Assembly: GCA_050084515.1 (NCBI GenBank)
Contig: CM114272.1
Coordinates: forward strand, 55,056,001-55,120,000
Direction: 5' to 3'
Source of the DNA: Blasia pusilla
Taxonomy: Eukaryota; Marchantiophyta; Marchantiopsida; Blasiales
Length of the DNA: 64,000 nucleotides
Within the stretch, counting starts at the first letter, position 1. Every line of letters begins with the position of its first letter. The translations under genes and the position numbers were made by a program. The notes beneath the pieces were generated by a model. It did no database searches, was not told the origin of the DNA, and was given only the letters and a program-made list of their open reading frames with translations. Below, piece after piece: positions 1-12,674 of the stretch.

Positions 1-2322
1 CGAAAAGGAAAGAGAGGGAAACAGACATGTACACTCGACCCTTGGGATTTTTTGGAGAGAGAGATGATTCTTTCGTTCAGTCCTTCTCTGTCTGCACAAG
101 CTGTCGCTGAAGTGACACCACTGCTGCAAGGGCAGTGGATATCTTTCCGGTCCACCCCTGGCCTGCCGCTCCTGTGCATGGATGACAGCAGATCTAAGCT
201 TGTGTACAGCGCTACTTCTCTGCATGCAGCCGTGGCTCCCATCAATCAATCAAAGAGTGCCTGCAGGTTGACCGTTTTATTTTTCAACCAGCAGAGGGCC
301 GGCCGCACTCGTCCTCGTCTTTGCGAAATGCTGTCGTTCCTGGGCTGATTTGGATATGTCTTAAACCCAAGTTCATGATCTCGGGAAAGCGAGGGACTCA
401 AGGAATCAATCCTCTCGGTCCTAATCTGTTACCCCGGGGGACTCTCACTTGAAGGCTGTGAGTTACGCTACGTATGGATAGGTGTCCGGGTCGCGGATTT
501 TCACGCAATTCCGGGATGAGGGCGGGTGAAAACGCCAAAGATGAAGGTCGAAAAGCAGTTGGTCGGGCAAAGGAGAAGCGACGGAGGCCCCACACAGTTA
601 AGTCGCTGACTGCGGTAAAGGTTGCGGTGCCGAAGAGAAACGGAGAGATGTGTGATTATTTACTTATCCGTCGTCACCGGCTAGTTTATGGAACATGTGC
701 CGCTCGATTGTTTTGACGATGCGAATCTAGATCCTACCAACTTCGTGCGCCGGCATAATTACATACCATGAGGATGCCGAAGCCGTACGGTGAGGCCTTT
801 ATTCTCTTTTCGCGCCGGGTGAGTTGCGCTTCCGGACCAGACTGGACCGAACTGTGGCAGCGTCTGAGCGCATTGGATGAGGGTGCAGCAGATCCATAAA
901 CCGAGGTGCTTGTCTGTCTTTGCCGAGAGATTAACGATCATAGAAGCTCCGATCCCTAGCCTTTTCCAAATCTGCGGAGAGTCAGTCAGGCGTCCCGAGT
1001 CCTGCCATTCATCACATGGTCTTTGCCTGCCTTTCAGTCAAAACTGACAGGGGGAGCTCGCCCGCTTGGCGAATTCCGTAGGCAGGCGGGCAGCCGCGCT
1101 TCTCCAATGAGGAGGAGGAGGGAAATCCTCTGTCCGAGACTTCCCTACATCCGTGACCCGTCCTCCCCTACCCGCTTCAGATTTCTCCGATCACCACCGA
1201 GGACGGAAGGAAAGAAATCCTCTCGCCTCCTCCTGCTCCTCCGCCTCGGCTCCCTGTCGGTGATTCCATGGCAGTGTACCTTACTTCACACTTCTCTTAA
1301 GGCTACATCGCCGGGCGGCCAATCTACTCCCCGTTGTACCCACTCAGGGAAATCTCCCACGGGGTGACGGGGAGGGAGGGGAGGTTTCCGGAGCCGAGAG
1401 GCTATGTATGGGCCATGGCTTTCTCTAGCGACGAAGCCGCGTGCATCCCGCCCCTCCCCGCCTTCAGCGACCAGGGCCAGGCTGCGAAGGCTCTGCCCGC
1501 AGAGTCGCAGACTGGAACTCGGCATCCTGCGGACGGACAAATATTGCTCGCTTAGGGGGTACAGTATACGGTACGAGGATCTGCGAGCCTCATCGTACCG
1601 GATGAGAAGAATAACACAAATCGCCTCTCGAGAATACGGCTGGAACGTTTGTATCGAAAGAGATCCCCGGAACGTGCTTGGCCACTACTTAATTAAGTTG
1701 TCAGATGGATGCGCGGGCTCCATGGGTGGTCGTACTGTTGTTGATGAGTCCTACCACGGGGAGGGGCACTTCATCAAACTCCTCCTTCATGAGCGAAGCC
1801 ATGACATGAGTGTAGCGCAAATACAACTTGCTCGATATAGGCAAATCTTCCACACACGTGCTGGCTAAGGGTTTCAGAATGAAAGGGTTCGCGTCTGAAC
1901 GAAAGAACGTGGACCCGTCACCGAGAACCCGATCACGTCTCTGTTATACATCATTTCCGCGAGCATCCATCGCCATGCCGAGGGATCTAACGATCAGAAC
2001 ACTGTAAAGCGGATGAAGATGCAACGTGAAATATATTACCGGCCTTCCATCTGCCCCAAGCTTCAAGGCAGGGACGGGACGGGACTCGGGAGAAGCGAGT
2101 GCCCATAATTGCAGATCCACGCATCATTCAGCGCGGACTCCGAGGTTGGCGTCACGCGCAGTTGGAGCACGCTATCTGACCGTTGGCAACCATTTCCTTC
2201 CCCTCTCCTCCACTATCGATGAAACAATTCGCACAGAGAATCACTCACCTATCAATGAATGAATGGAACACTTCACGCAGAGGACGGATTACGCGAAGTA
2301 GGGCCATACAGGAGCGACGTAT
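1..2322. other. GC-rich intergenic sequence, no gene recognised
   Basis: I see no recognisable coding sequence here on either strand. The open frames are short, overlap each other on both strands and carry no motif I know. It lies beyond the 3' end of the HD-Zip gene. Confidence 0.5.
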
Positions 2323-2446
2323 GTGAACCGCCGTTTCTTGCGGGATGGCTGAACAATACGTACGAATATAGGGGTCTTGTCAGTGTGAACCGCCGTTTCT
2401 TGCGGGATGGCTGAACAATATGTACGAATATAAGGGTCTTGTCAGT
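2323..2446. repeat. 62-bp tandem duplication
   Basis: Two adjacent 62-bp units start at 2323 and 2385, both opening with GTGAACCGCCGTTTCTTGCG. By eye they differ at two positions, so the duplication is recent compared with the decayed transposons in this window. It lies about 130 bp beyond the predicted polyadenylation signal of the minus-strand HD-Zip gene. No coding potential is apparent. Confidence 0.95.
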
Positions 2447-2594
2447 GGTCACAAAGGCCGTCGTCGGGAGGGCCCGCAATAGCGAGAACGCGGCATAGCT
2501 CGTGGGGCCAGCATCATATGTGCAGTCTGGATTCAGTCAAAGAGGAGAGAGGATTGAAGCGCAAAAGCAGAGATGAGAGTTCCTGAAAATCATC

Positions 2595-2600
2595 TTTATT
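2595..2600 (-). terminator. Polyadenylation signal of the HD-Zip II gene
   Basis: TTTATT on the plus strand reads AATAAA on the minus strand, about 450 nt downstream of the HD-Zip stop codon. That gives a plausible 3' UTR of about 450 nt (roughly 2575-3043). This is a hexamer match only, with no transcript evidence. Confidence 0.5.
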
Positions 2601-3043
2601 TCAACAACGCCATACGTAAGCTTGAACCTAGGTTCGACCAATAAAATACGCTCGATCACACTTTAGGGGGGCCGAATTGCGACGGTGTACATTAGGATCA
2701 AACTGATGTATGGCCCGGCTGATGGTACAAACACCGTCTCTTTCCTATCCCAACTACTTACATGGCTGCCTATATCTACTTTCCTGCGTTGATCCGAAGA
2801 TCCTCAATTTCTGCAGCTGTTCAGATCTTAAAAAAATCTAGATCGTGATACACTGCGACGGTTTTTGAACAAGAAGTCTACATGATGTCAATTACAAACT
2901 TCCAGTGAGGAAGAATTCTAAAGCTAACGTGAGAAATACACAAATGCTGATGAACTTTTGAGTGTGTAACAATATTACAGGAGGCCTTTTAAGATGCCTC
3001 GATGTCATGTAAATGTATACAATCTACTATCCACCGTGTCACC

Positions 3044-4555
3044 CTAGCAGGCAGCTGAGGATTGTGAGAAATGAGAGAAGCCTGGCTTGGCGAATGAGAG
3101 TGTCTTGTTGTCCATTGTCGTCACTCTTTCACACGACGGACACATCGTAAGTGTGGCGGCAGGCAGTGGCATGTAGAAGTCGTGGGCGATGACGCAGGGT
3201 GGAGCAACCTTCAGCGCTCTCAGCTCTTGCAGTTCCTTTTGAAGTCTACGGTTTTCATCGGTCAGGTTCTCGCAGTATCGCTTCAGAAGTTCACAATCGA
3301 CCTCAGTTTGTTTCAACTTGGTCCTGTAGAAACAACGCACAACGCTCGCGTCAGGCTTCGTTCGAGGTCTAGAACAAAATTTCTGCCCACGTGAACCAAA
3401 GGACACGAACGGAAGAGCGACCCTAGAAATAACTGGACTAGGAATCCAAGCCATCCACACATTACTTAAGGTGAATGACCATGTAGCCAAGGAACAGCTT
3501 CATACCTTGCTCTTCTGTTTTGGAACCACACTTCAACTTGCCGGGGCCGCAGATTCAACTGCTTGGCGAGTGCATTTTTTTGCTTCTGCGAGATCAAAGA
3601 ATCCAAGTTCAAAGCACGTGAGACACGCATGAAGAAGTTCCAGGCTGAAGAACCTCGGCCACCGAGGATAAATAAGACAGGAAGCCAACCAAGGACCGAT
3701 TGCGGGACACAACTGCTGTCCTGCAGACCGCAATGTCGAGCTCCTAGAAGCTTACCGGGTTGAGCGTACTGTGCTCCTTGAAGCTTTCTTCGAGAAGAGC
3801 CGATTGTTCTTTGGAAAGCCGGAGCTTCTTACGCGTGGTTGCACCTTCTTCCTCGTCACTTCCTCGCGAGCTGATATCGCAGGTCCGGTCGCGTTCCAAG
3901 TCGAAATCATGAGTTTTCTCTCTCTCCCGCTTCAGGTTGATGCTGTTGGGAGAGGAGACAACGACATCGTCGCAATCTGTCGTAGAAGGGATTTGATTAA
4001 CATCGATACCCCTAGGGGAGCCCCCGTGCCCTGAGGAGAACGTCTCCGCGACTTCAATATCTTCGGTTCCTGGAATTGAGAGGAAAATCGTTAGCTCCGA
4101 GTACCAAAAACAGAGACCGCTACGACAAACATAGTTGCAAGTTGTATTTCGGGCAACTATACAGCAGTATGGCTCAGTGAATCCGCTAGTCCAATGATCG
4201 AGAGGAAGCCGCACCGTGAAGGCAGGACGGAAGAACCGGGGAGACGAGAGCGCTTACCGCTGGCGGAGTTGGAGCGGGATCGGTTGAAGAGAGGTTTCCA
4301 TGGGAAGGGATTGTGCGAGGTGGATGAAGTGTGTGGGGCGGGCGCGGCTGGAAATGATTGAGAGACGGGACGCATGGGAAGTAGATCCAACTGCACGGGA
4401 CATTGCCTTCTAACAGTTGTGCACTCGTCCTGGCCCCTCGCTACCATCATGCTCAAGTCCACACTGAGCCCTAAGTTCGCCCCGGAGCCTTGCATAGCCC
4501 TGATCCGCTGCACCTCTTCCCGTAATCTATCCTTCCCTTCCGCTAGGAGCATCAT
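3044..4555 (-). CDS. HD-Zip class II homeodomain-leucine zipper transcription factor, 4 exons
   Basis: Spliced gene. Exons on the minus strand are 4555-4258, 4069-3756, 3585-3506 and 3323-3044, all with GT..AG introns (188, 170 and 182 nt) and matching phases, giving 323 codons. An in-frame TAG directly precedes the ATG at 4555, which fixes the start; a second ATG follows at once. Residues ~31-36 (LGLSVD) resemble an N-terminal EAR-like repressor motif. A homeodomain lies at ~177-236 with the helix-3 core VWFQNRRAR, interrupted by two introns as in plant HD-Zip genes. A leucine zipper with heptad leucines follows (~237-270), then the class II redox motif CPSCE at 292-296. HD-Zip II proteins bind CAAT(G/C)ATTG as dimers in the nucleus and mostly repress, in shade, auxin and polarity responses. 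The middle (~105-175) is acidic, serine-rich and unconserved by eye. The family call is firm; the orthologue is not assigned. Confidence 0.96.
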
Positions 4556-5520
4556 CTAGGCTGCCTTTCGTGTCCTCGTTTTGATTCGCTAAGGTTGAAT
4601 CCTCCTAGTTTCTCAAGTCTCCAGGTTTCAAGCAGAGAGAGCCGTAACAGTCCAGAAGGAATGGTAGACAGCGCTGCTGTCGTCTTCCAGCCGAAGTTCT
4701 TCGACTCCACACAGGGTGGCACTCCCGGATCACTCTTTGCTCACGATCAATTGCAAGAAGAATGAAAGAAGCCGAAGCTTAAAAGGCTTCCTTTCGACGC
4801 CACGACGCGAACACGCAGCGCCTGAGTGCTGTTTGTCGTCGCAGCCCGTATCTCTGCCTGCCTGCGTGTCTGTCTGTCTGTCTGTCTGTGGGTCAATCGA
4901 AGCGCACTCGATTCGCCTCAATCACGGCAAACTGAAGCTGGGTTTACTTGCTCGCGCACTAGAATAGTTCTTCCTCGCTACTGGTGAAGCTCGCAGCCAT
5001 ACGAAACAACGACACCGAACGCACCAGGAGAGCAGACCGACTCGCTGTCGTAGAATCGCACTACCGAACCCCCCGCTCTAGCACCCAAGGTGAGAAGAGT
5101 ATGAACGACGCAACGACCGGAGAGGACAGAGAGAAGAGCACGGATGCTCGCGAGGAGCGTGGAGGAGAGCGACGGGACGCTGGTGAAGAGTTGACACAAA
5201 AATTGCACAAAGATGATGCGCAGCGCGAATGTAAGTATGAGGGGGCAAAGAAGACTGGGATTTCAGACCTGCCGCTGCTCGGTGGAGGAGGGCGGGCCCG
5301 GCCAGTGCAGTCCAGTCCAGTGGGAGTAAAGGACGGGCAGACCCACTCCCGGGCCACGGTAGAGGATCGGCCGACGGGTACGGCGGAAACCCGCCTGGGC
5401 TGAGCCGAGGCTTAGTAGCCAATCGGCACGTAGTGATAAGAAAATGTAGGGTTGGGGCCGGGGCAGAGGCTAGGGCAGAGGGCGTGGAGTACTCGGCAGA
5501 CTAGCGACCGTGCGACAACA
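4556..5520 (-). promoter_or_regulatory. Presumed 5' UTR and proximal promoter of the HD-Zip II gene
   Basis: Sequence upstream of the HD-Zip start codon (to the right, because the gene is on the minus strand). I see no convincing TATA box. It contains a (TGTC)n tract at ~4867-4888 and a purine-rich (plus-strand) stretch at ~5080-5230, which reads as pyrimidine-rich on the gene strand, as is common in plant 5' leaders. The transcription start cannot be placed from sequence alone, and several short upstream frames exist. Confidence 0.4.
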
Positions 5521-8100
5521 TGCCGAAGCGTCGAGACAACCGTTCGTGCGCCAAATCGCTAGATCCCTCGGTTTCGAAAGGGCTACCGGCTACATCTGGC
5601 CCCGACCGAGGCGAGGCTGTTTCACCGGGCGCCGCTGTTTTGATGGGGCGGCCTAAGTTATGGCTCGTCGCCAGTCGTGAATGTATTTCGCCTAATCTCC
5701 ACGTGCAGTCCGGGGAAGCAATCTCTGCAGCGAAAGAGTCTAAAATGGAGGCCTTTCGCTCTCACTGCAGCGCTCCGCGCGCTCGCCTCCTCCGTTGCCG
5801 AATTAGTCAGGACCAGGTACAGAAGTCGGCCCATTTTGGCGGAGTATGTGTTCGGCCACTCGCCTTCCATACCTCATATCACAGGCGAGGGACTCCAGAG
5901 CACGAGTAGGCTCCGGGCCTGGGCTACTAGCTATCTCGGGGCAGCTCCGAGCCGCGACAAAACTAGAACCTCGGGGGCAGGCATGATGGACGATGTACTC
6001 ATGGGAGTCATGAGAGGCTGCATGGGGGACATGAGATGGGTATGGAAATGATGGTATGCCGGACTAGAGAGTTACTGACAAGGCGTCAAAAAGCAACACT
6101 GCGCCGCCATTACAATCATGCGTTCTGGCACCCCGACTCATCATATGCCACGTGGAGCATGCATTAGTGCCATGTCAAAGTCGAAGTGAGCATCACGTGA
6201 GCACGCGGCCGTGAGGCTTTTTCATTGGCTGTCACTACGGACCCTTGCCACGGAGGCTAGTATTGGAGTGACATGTTGGCAGAGAGTGCCGCCTGCTGGC
6301 CGACAGGACAAATGATGGTGAGCACTTGCTCAGTGATGCCTGCAGGCATGATGGCAGAGTTCATGCCTCAGATGGTGTATGGTATGAAAGCGCTCATCAA
6401 TTCTGGAGCATGGCAATGGTGACCAATCTTGATCCGATTGCGTATCGCGTTGCGGTTGTCGCCAAACACTTATAACGTGCACGCCACGTCATCATGTCGG
6501 CTAGACAGGGTGCAATTCTGAATAGTCAATCATTGGCGACTGCCTCCTCTCCCCATCCTCGGTCGACCCGCTGTGCCCGCGGGCAGCGCGACCATCCAAC
6601 TTCACTTTCCTTCACATGCGAGCCCCTCCTTTCCTGGCTAGCTTCCAGACTCCAGACACCTACTGAATTTACCAGTTATCTCTCGTTCCCCCAAGTTTAG
6701 GGTATATTTCTTCCATTTACCTCCCCCAATTCTACGCTGACTGCTAGCTAGCTAGGGGCTGGAGTCTGCACTCTGGACCGCCTCCTGACTCCGCCTTCCT
6801 GCCTGCCTGCCGGATGGGGGTCAGGTCGCGGCAGAGCCTTTCGCCCATCATGTGCGGGGGTTGTGCGGGGGTCTGGTGAAGAAGTAAGTGGACCGTTGAT
6901 CCGAGAGCAACGCTGCGAAGAAATGGGGAGGGGAGGGGAGGGAGTGAGGGCGTCGTAGAACGACTACAAGCGAGTGATGATGGACTACAGTAAGAGCTCG
7001 CTGCATTCATGGGGAGCCACAGTAGTTGGAATAAATTTCTCGTGTTGTTGTTGGTACAGATTCGTGCACCCATAAATTCTTGCATATAGAATTGATCGGA
7101 TGACGATGCGGTGGTGGTGGTGGGGGCGCGATGGCGGTAGGATGTTTTCCAACTGCACACCACGAGTCCGCCTTGCCTAGGTGTATATTCCCCACATGAT
7201 TTCCCCCCACCTCTCTTCTTCGGTTTCTGATCCGGGCCTTTTATCCCCTTGTTTATGCAACAAAAGCGGAACAGACCCACCAATCGGCCAATCTATCGGG
7301 TGTCGATAGACCGAGAGAAACCTATCTGACTCGAGTAAAGCTGTTCCTAACAATTTGGCCCTTTTTATTCTTGCATATCCGCTACATCTCTACTCTTTTG
7401 GATTCATGCGGGTGGACCCGTGGTTACGCCACGGAATGTCGTGGCCTCGAATTCCCTCCCTTAACCTCCGCTCGCTTTGTCCCGCCCGCGTGCATGGATG
7501 GAGAGGAGGAGGAAAGAGGGTTTTAGCGGGGTTGGGCGAGGAGAGAGGGAATCGACCCCGAGTGAAAAAGTTCTATACGCCTGCGCAGGACTGCTCTGTG
7601 ATAAATCGCCCGAAATACTGCGATCACGAAGAAGGGCCCTATCTTGCTGGGAATCCGTGTGTAGCGATACTCACCCTTCACCGCCCCGCAAATTCCATAG
7701 GACAACAACCACAGCGGCCCATGTGGGATAAGCCCAACCGGCCCCGACGTGTCGAGCTAATTTGATTACGTCTAAATCCGGAAAGAAACGATCTGACCGC
7801 CAATTTCTCGTACGCAATAAGCAGCACAGTCGAGCAGAGAGTTCGTTCGTGAGCTCCCGCTCGGCCATGAAGATGACCGCATCATGCGGCCAACAACTGA
7901 GGGAATTCCACGCACTGTGCACCGTAAAGGCGTATTGTCAACCACCCTATGAAGACCTGAAATTTGACCGGCGCAAATGCTGGTCCAGATGCGATCGACG
8001 CTTATCTTACCAGACATGTTGCATGAACATGGCAGTCGTACTACCTCTGCCACTCTACTTACGGCGACTTCCCAGTTCCAATCCTCCCTCGCTCATCATG
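5521..8100. other. GC-richer sequence upstream of the HD-Zip gene, no gene recognised
   Basis: Open frames here are short and without recognisable domains. The stretch around 5980-6420 is rich in ATG/CAT words. A GGT run at 7107-7122 and purine-rich runs near 6923-6945 are simple sequence. It may hold distal regulatory sequence of the HD-Zip gene. Confidence 0.4.
6527..6535. promoter_or_regulatory. CAATCATTG, consensus HD-Zip II binding site
   Basis: The 9-bp pseudopalindrome CAAT(C)ATTG matches the established HD-Zip II binding consensus CAAT(G/C)ATTG. It lies 1972 bp upstream of the HD-Zip II start codon in this window. Class II members such as Arabidopsis ATHB2 are known to repress their own genes through such sites, so a feedback role is possible. 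A 9-mer with one degenerate position also occurs often by chance in plant DNA. Confidence 0.4.
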
Positions 8101-11100
8101 GGAATGATGGCATGAAATGAAATCAACTAACTCCCTTCCCCGCTCGCCTCGAACTCTATATGCCACTATTTACCACCCATGCAGCTTATAGCCTTATAGA
8201 TCATGTCCTCCTCTCTCTCCACTGCACACTACTTCAGAAGCCTGCTCCGAACAAGTACCACAGTACCACTGCCTTAATCGTGCGATCCACGTAGAAACTA
8301 CTGCTGATTATCAGAATATTATCTTAACTCCATCTCTTAATAACACGCATTAGCTGAGGGTGGAGTATGTTATCTTCCTGTTAATGGTGAGTTCTACAAT
8401 TCCCGGCGAGGAAAAGTGCAGCCACGTCATCGACTCACACTATTAGAGTTAATAATACATTCTTGAAACGGATCTTTAAGGCCACGCATTTACTCTGCGA
8501 CTTCCACCGTTCCTTACGTCGAGCGCGTCCCCTCGCTTAATAAATAAAACATCGTATGAGGCCCTCCTTTATTACGTGTCCAAGGATTAATCTTTATGGT
8601 GAGACTTTTCATTCCCCAACGGAGGAAGTTCACACATGTTTTCTTTTATCGCTTCTACATTTTTTATTAATTGAATATTCTCCCCACACGCTATTCTACA
8701 AAACATTTTCATTCTTTTTCCCCATAAATGGGACAACAAATTGATTCCAATTTTACGATTCTCTCAATTCCCTATAAATTCAATACTCAACATTTTTCAA
8801 TGGGTAATGAGTTGTTTTTAAGAAAATCCTTTTAGGAACATCCACAGCTTCTTGACTTCATACGATCGCTTGTTTTGGGATCACCCAATTATTGCAAATG
8901 TTCAAACATCCTCCTCCTTGAGAGAATTCGTCAGAATTTTCGAGTCCACCTTTTGTCTTCCGGATGACATTAATCAAAAAAGATCATGGACTATCGCACG
9001 ATGAAAGTCGATGGTACTAGATTTCCTACACGCTTCTAGTGTAGTGGCATGATACCAAAATCAAATCAAATCACGATGATAAGCACATATGTTAAATAGA
9101 AATGAGCTTTGTATACTCAAATTCGTGCTACGGACCCCTTCCTCCATGATCTCCGTTCCATTATCTATTAAAAAATAATAATTAGACTTCCCACTTTCCT
9201 CAATTCAGTATAATCAAAACCATAAAGAAATCCATTCCTTACATACTAGTGGCTCTCCCCATCTCTTCACCCATGTTATGGATTGAACCGTCTTAAAACA
9301 ACTTATAAGAAGATTCAAAGCCCATTTTGGAGTTATTTTTTCGAAAAAAAAAAATTTTAAAAAGCATCACATCTATAATAAATGCATTGAGCAATTAGGG
9401 TTAAGTGTAAAAAACGTTTTCTAAATGGGGAGGATTGTCTTTTTTCCTAGGATGTTATATCAACTCTTATGGAAATGCAATAATAGAGAGTCACTAAATT
9501 CCACGTGGCTATCACGATTGCACTAGGACAAAGTTTGTGTCCGCAAGATTATGCCCGTCCTAGGGACAAACATTTCTGTGCGGGCGGTAAAATTGCTTGA
9601 CATGGGAACATCTAAGCTTATTAGCCATTGAAAGAATTGATTTTGGTTTGTACAATCTTGATAGATCCCATTATTATTATTGTTTGAAATAATCTAAAAT
9701 TCCTACTGAGAAGAAGGTAAGGACACAATTTCCTTGATCTCACATCACGGAGATGAAAGAAAATTTTAGATAAAATATACAAGCGATATTTGAAGTAAAA
9801 ATTAATCTCAATTGTAGTATTATGTAATGTTGATATAGATATTAGAGTGAAGAAACTTGGAGCACTTATTGAGCATCCTAAAAGATAGTGGGAGCAAATA
9901 TCAAACATGGAAATTTCTATAAGTTGTATACTTTTGAAGCGAATGCAAGTACATATCTATATTATTATGGGAGAGTGCGCCCTTGATTTCCAAACACCTC
10001 TATGTTTGACACGTGGTGATTCGGCAACAAGAAAAAATTTCACATGCTACGGGCAGCAAGAAAAAAATTTATGTGCAGCATCATTAGTCATTAGCTTTTG
10101 CTGTACACAAGGAAAACCTCTTCAAACACTTTTTTTTATTTCCCGCGCATCGCACACGCACCTTACTAGTATTTCCTCAAATTACTTCAGCTTTCCTCTA
10201 CCTAATAAGATGAACAAATCTTACATGGTCATTGATTAACCAACAATTATAAAAATGTCGAATACGTGTAAAGTTTATATGATGGGCAAACATCACCCAA
10301 AATTATTTCCACAAGAACAAAAACTAGAGCCAAGGATTCTATAGAGCTCGCACATGCGTATATTATACCATGAGTGGTTCTTCCTACTTTCTTTTAGATT
10401 TCAATAATTATAGTCGTAAGATATGGGTGTACTTCCTCAAAGATAACTTCTAATACCATTGAGTTTGGAAAATTTAAAGCATGGAAGAAATTGGTTGAGA
10501 GAGAACAAGAATAACCCTATCAAGAGAAAAAAGGGTAACCATATGACTCACATAAAAATTACTCAAATTTTGATTCCACTATAATTTAAAACGTTAAAAA
10601 ATTATTTGTGATCTTTTTATTTTTCATTCTAGAGGTGGACTTTATTTCATGAAAATATACTTCTATGCAAGGGTATGCAATTCATTATTTTGAATTCTTT
10701 TTATGTATGCATTTTATAAGGAGAGAATATCTTTAAGAACCATGCTTATGATTGAAATCTTTCTAAGGACACACAAATATTTTTGAAAAATGTAGATCAT
10801 TTTAATCTTTCCGAATAAAATATTATATCTGTAATGTAAACATGGAGCTTCATTTGATTAAGAAGAAACCGCATAATCCTCATCCATCCACATATGCTCT
10901 TTTTCTCCATACATTATTAAGAAAAAGTGAGTTTAAGGAACGAAATATGCATAAAAGATATGAGATACCTGTATTTGTATTTAAATATTTCATTATTGAA
11001 CATATTAAAGGATATGGGCTGTTGGTAGAAAGCTTCATTTTGGGTCTTCTCGTTGCAAGCTCAAATCCTACCCTTAATATTTTTTGGAGAGTAGATATAA

Positions 11101-11950
11101 TAAAGACTACCCTATGTATGAAAGCATGATAGATAGAAGGATGATCAATACATGAATAAGGGCAGATTGATGAAAGGATGTTCAAGGGACATATAGGGGA
11201 TGGATGAATGTACCAAAAATGACCAAGGGAAGCCATGGATGGAGGAAAGATGAATAAAAAGAGCATGGATGCTATTGGATGGAGGGAGGGTAGAGAGAAG
11301 GAAAGTTGAGTGATAGATATATGGGCATGGTGGATAGAGGATGGGTAAAAGGACAGTTGAGGGGCATATGGAGCAACGTTGCCCAAAAACAGACATGTCC
11401 ATGGACATGCCTAATGGGGCCTCCACCCAGGTTTCTTTCATACTTGGATGTCCGCACAGGCTTGGGATGCAGAAATGGATGGAGACTCAGATTATGGAAG
11501 GCGGGCACGGATTAAATGGATGTGCAGCTATGAGCCTTCACATGGCCTGTAGGGAAAATCCATGCTTGCGTCTAGCCACAGGCTTGACATATACGTGATG
11601 TGGAAATCATGATAATATAACTTTCCTCAGACATTAAGAAGATATATCTAGTCATGTAATATGATCTAATTCATACTAGTATTAAGACTGAGGATTTCCT
11701 TTAGTGCAAAATAGGTTGGATACAGAATTTCAATGTTCCATCTACATTATCATCAAATAAAAAGGAAACTCGCAAGGTTGTACAATCAATCTTAATGCTA
11801 TATCCTCAGTTGGTAGAATATTTTACTAGTCTTTTATTATAGTTGTCATACTCTTGGTGCATAAAGTATCTCTTAGATAGTAAGGATCCACAAACAACTT
11901 ATGAATTAGAGGGGATCCATGAGAGTAGAGGAGAAAATTAGAGCTTTAAA
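8101..11950. other. AT-rich intergenic or decayed repeat sequence
   Basis: Base composition shifts from GC-richer to clearly AT-rich at about 8.1-8.5 kb and stays so. No protein domain is recognisable in either strand. At ~11,140-11,360 there is a purine-rich, imperfectly repeated GGATGGATGAA-like stretch, which explains the long minus-strand open frames there. They are low-complexity and I do not call them genes. Confidence 0.4.
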
Positions 11951-11959
11951 CTATATAAT

Positions 11960-12480
11960 CAACGCGATCTTAATGACTAAGGTTTTGAAGGTGGAAGAAT
12001 GAGTGAGCTTGGAGGAAGCACTTTTTGATTCTAACTTGAAAGATGCAATGAAGATGGAGATGGATGATCTCCAAAGGCATCAAACATGAACTATGCTTCA
12101 AAAGCTAGAGAAAAGAAAAACCATTTGTATCCAATGGATGGACAAGACCAATTATAATTCAAAAATTACGTAAATTAAACTCAAAGCAAGATATGTTACC
12201 TAAGGTTATTCACACATTAAAGGATTTTATTGATAAGATTTATGTGCCTCTAGTATAAGAATTTTCTAATTCTAGCTAGAGATACAGAGTCGTTTGTGCA
12301 TCAATCTGATGTAAAGATTGCAATTTTGAACGAGAGTCTAAAGTAGGAGGTGTATATATTTTAACCATCATATTTTAATATATTTGGATTTGAAAAGAAA
12401 GTGTGCTTTTTTCGTTGAGCATTACATGAATTCAAGCAAGCTCCTCAAATATGATACCAAACCAAGATATTTGCTTCAAG
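11960..12480 (+). pseudogene. Ty1/copia reverse transcriptase fossil
   Basis: Plus-strand translation gives, with several stops and frameshifts, the usual copia RT order: a stretch like SLEEALFDSNLKDAMKMEMD (N-terminal RT lead-in), then YNSKIT.IKLKARYVT (normally YKARLVAKGY), then SDVKIAILNESL (normally MDVKTAFLNGDL), and near 12,420-12,460 ALHEFKQAP (normally ALYGLKQAP). No YVDD block remains. This is an old, dead fragment with no LTR that I can see. The fold order supports copia rather than gypsy. Confidence 0.75.
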
Positions 12481-12589
12481 GCAAAGAGCCTCCATAATAT
12501 TCCCACATAAGAAAATTAGTATATGTTTTGTGAAGGTTTAATGTACTCTTTTTTCCGAATAAACATCCCTCTCCACTCTCTAGTCCCAA

Positions 12590-12593
<4 letters not shown>

Positions 12594-12671
<78 letters not shown>
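12594..12671. repeat. (TC)39 microsatellite
   Basis: An uninterrupted dinucleotide run of 78 bp. The word AATAAACATCCC occurs on both sides (starting at ~12,558 and ~12,673), so a short flanking duplication accompanies the tract. It creates artificial Leu-Ser and Arg-Glu open frames on the two strands, which are not genes. Confidence 0.97.

Positions 12672-12674
<3 letters not shown>

Noticed and set aside
10880-11441. Overlapping minus-strand frames rich in Ser, Pro and His
   Set aside because: They come from an imperfect GGATGGATGAA repeat on the plus strand; no domain and no splice or start context.
11385-11600. Resemblance to the GC-rich repeat at 13.6 and 39.4 kb
   Set aside because: Only short words such as CATGTCCATGGACATG are shared; not enough to assign it to the family by eye.
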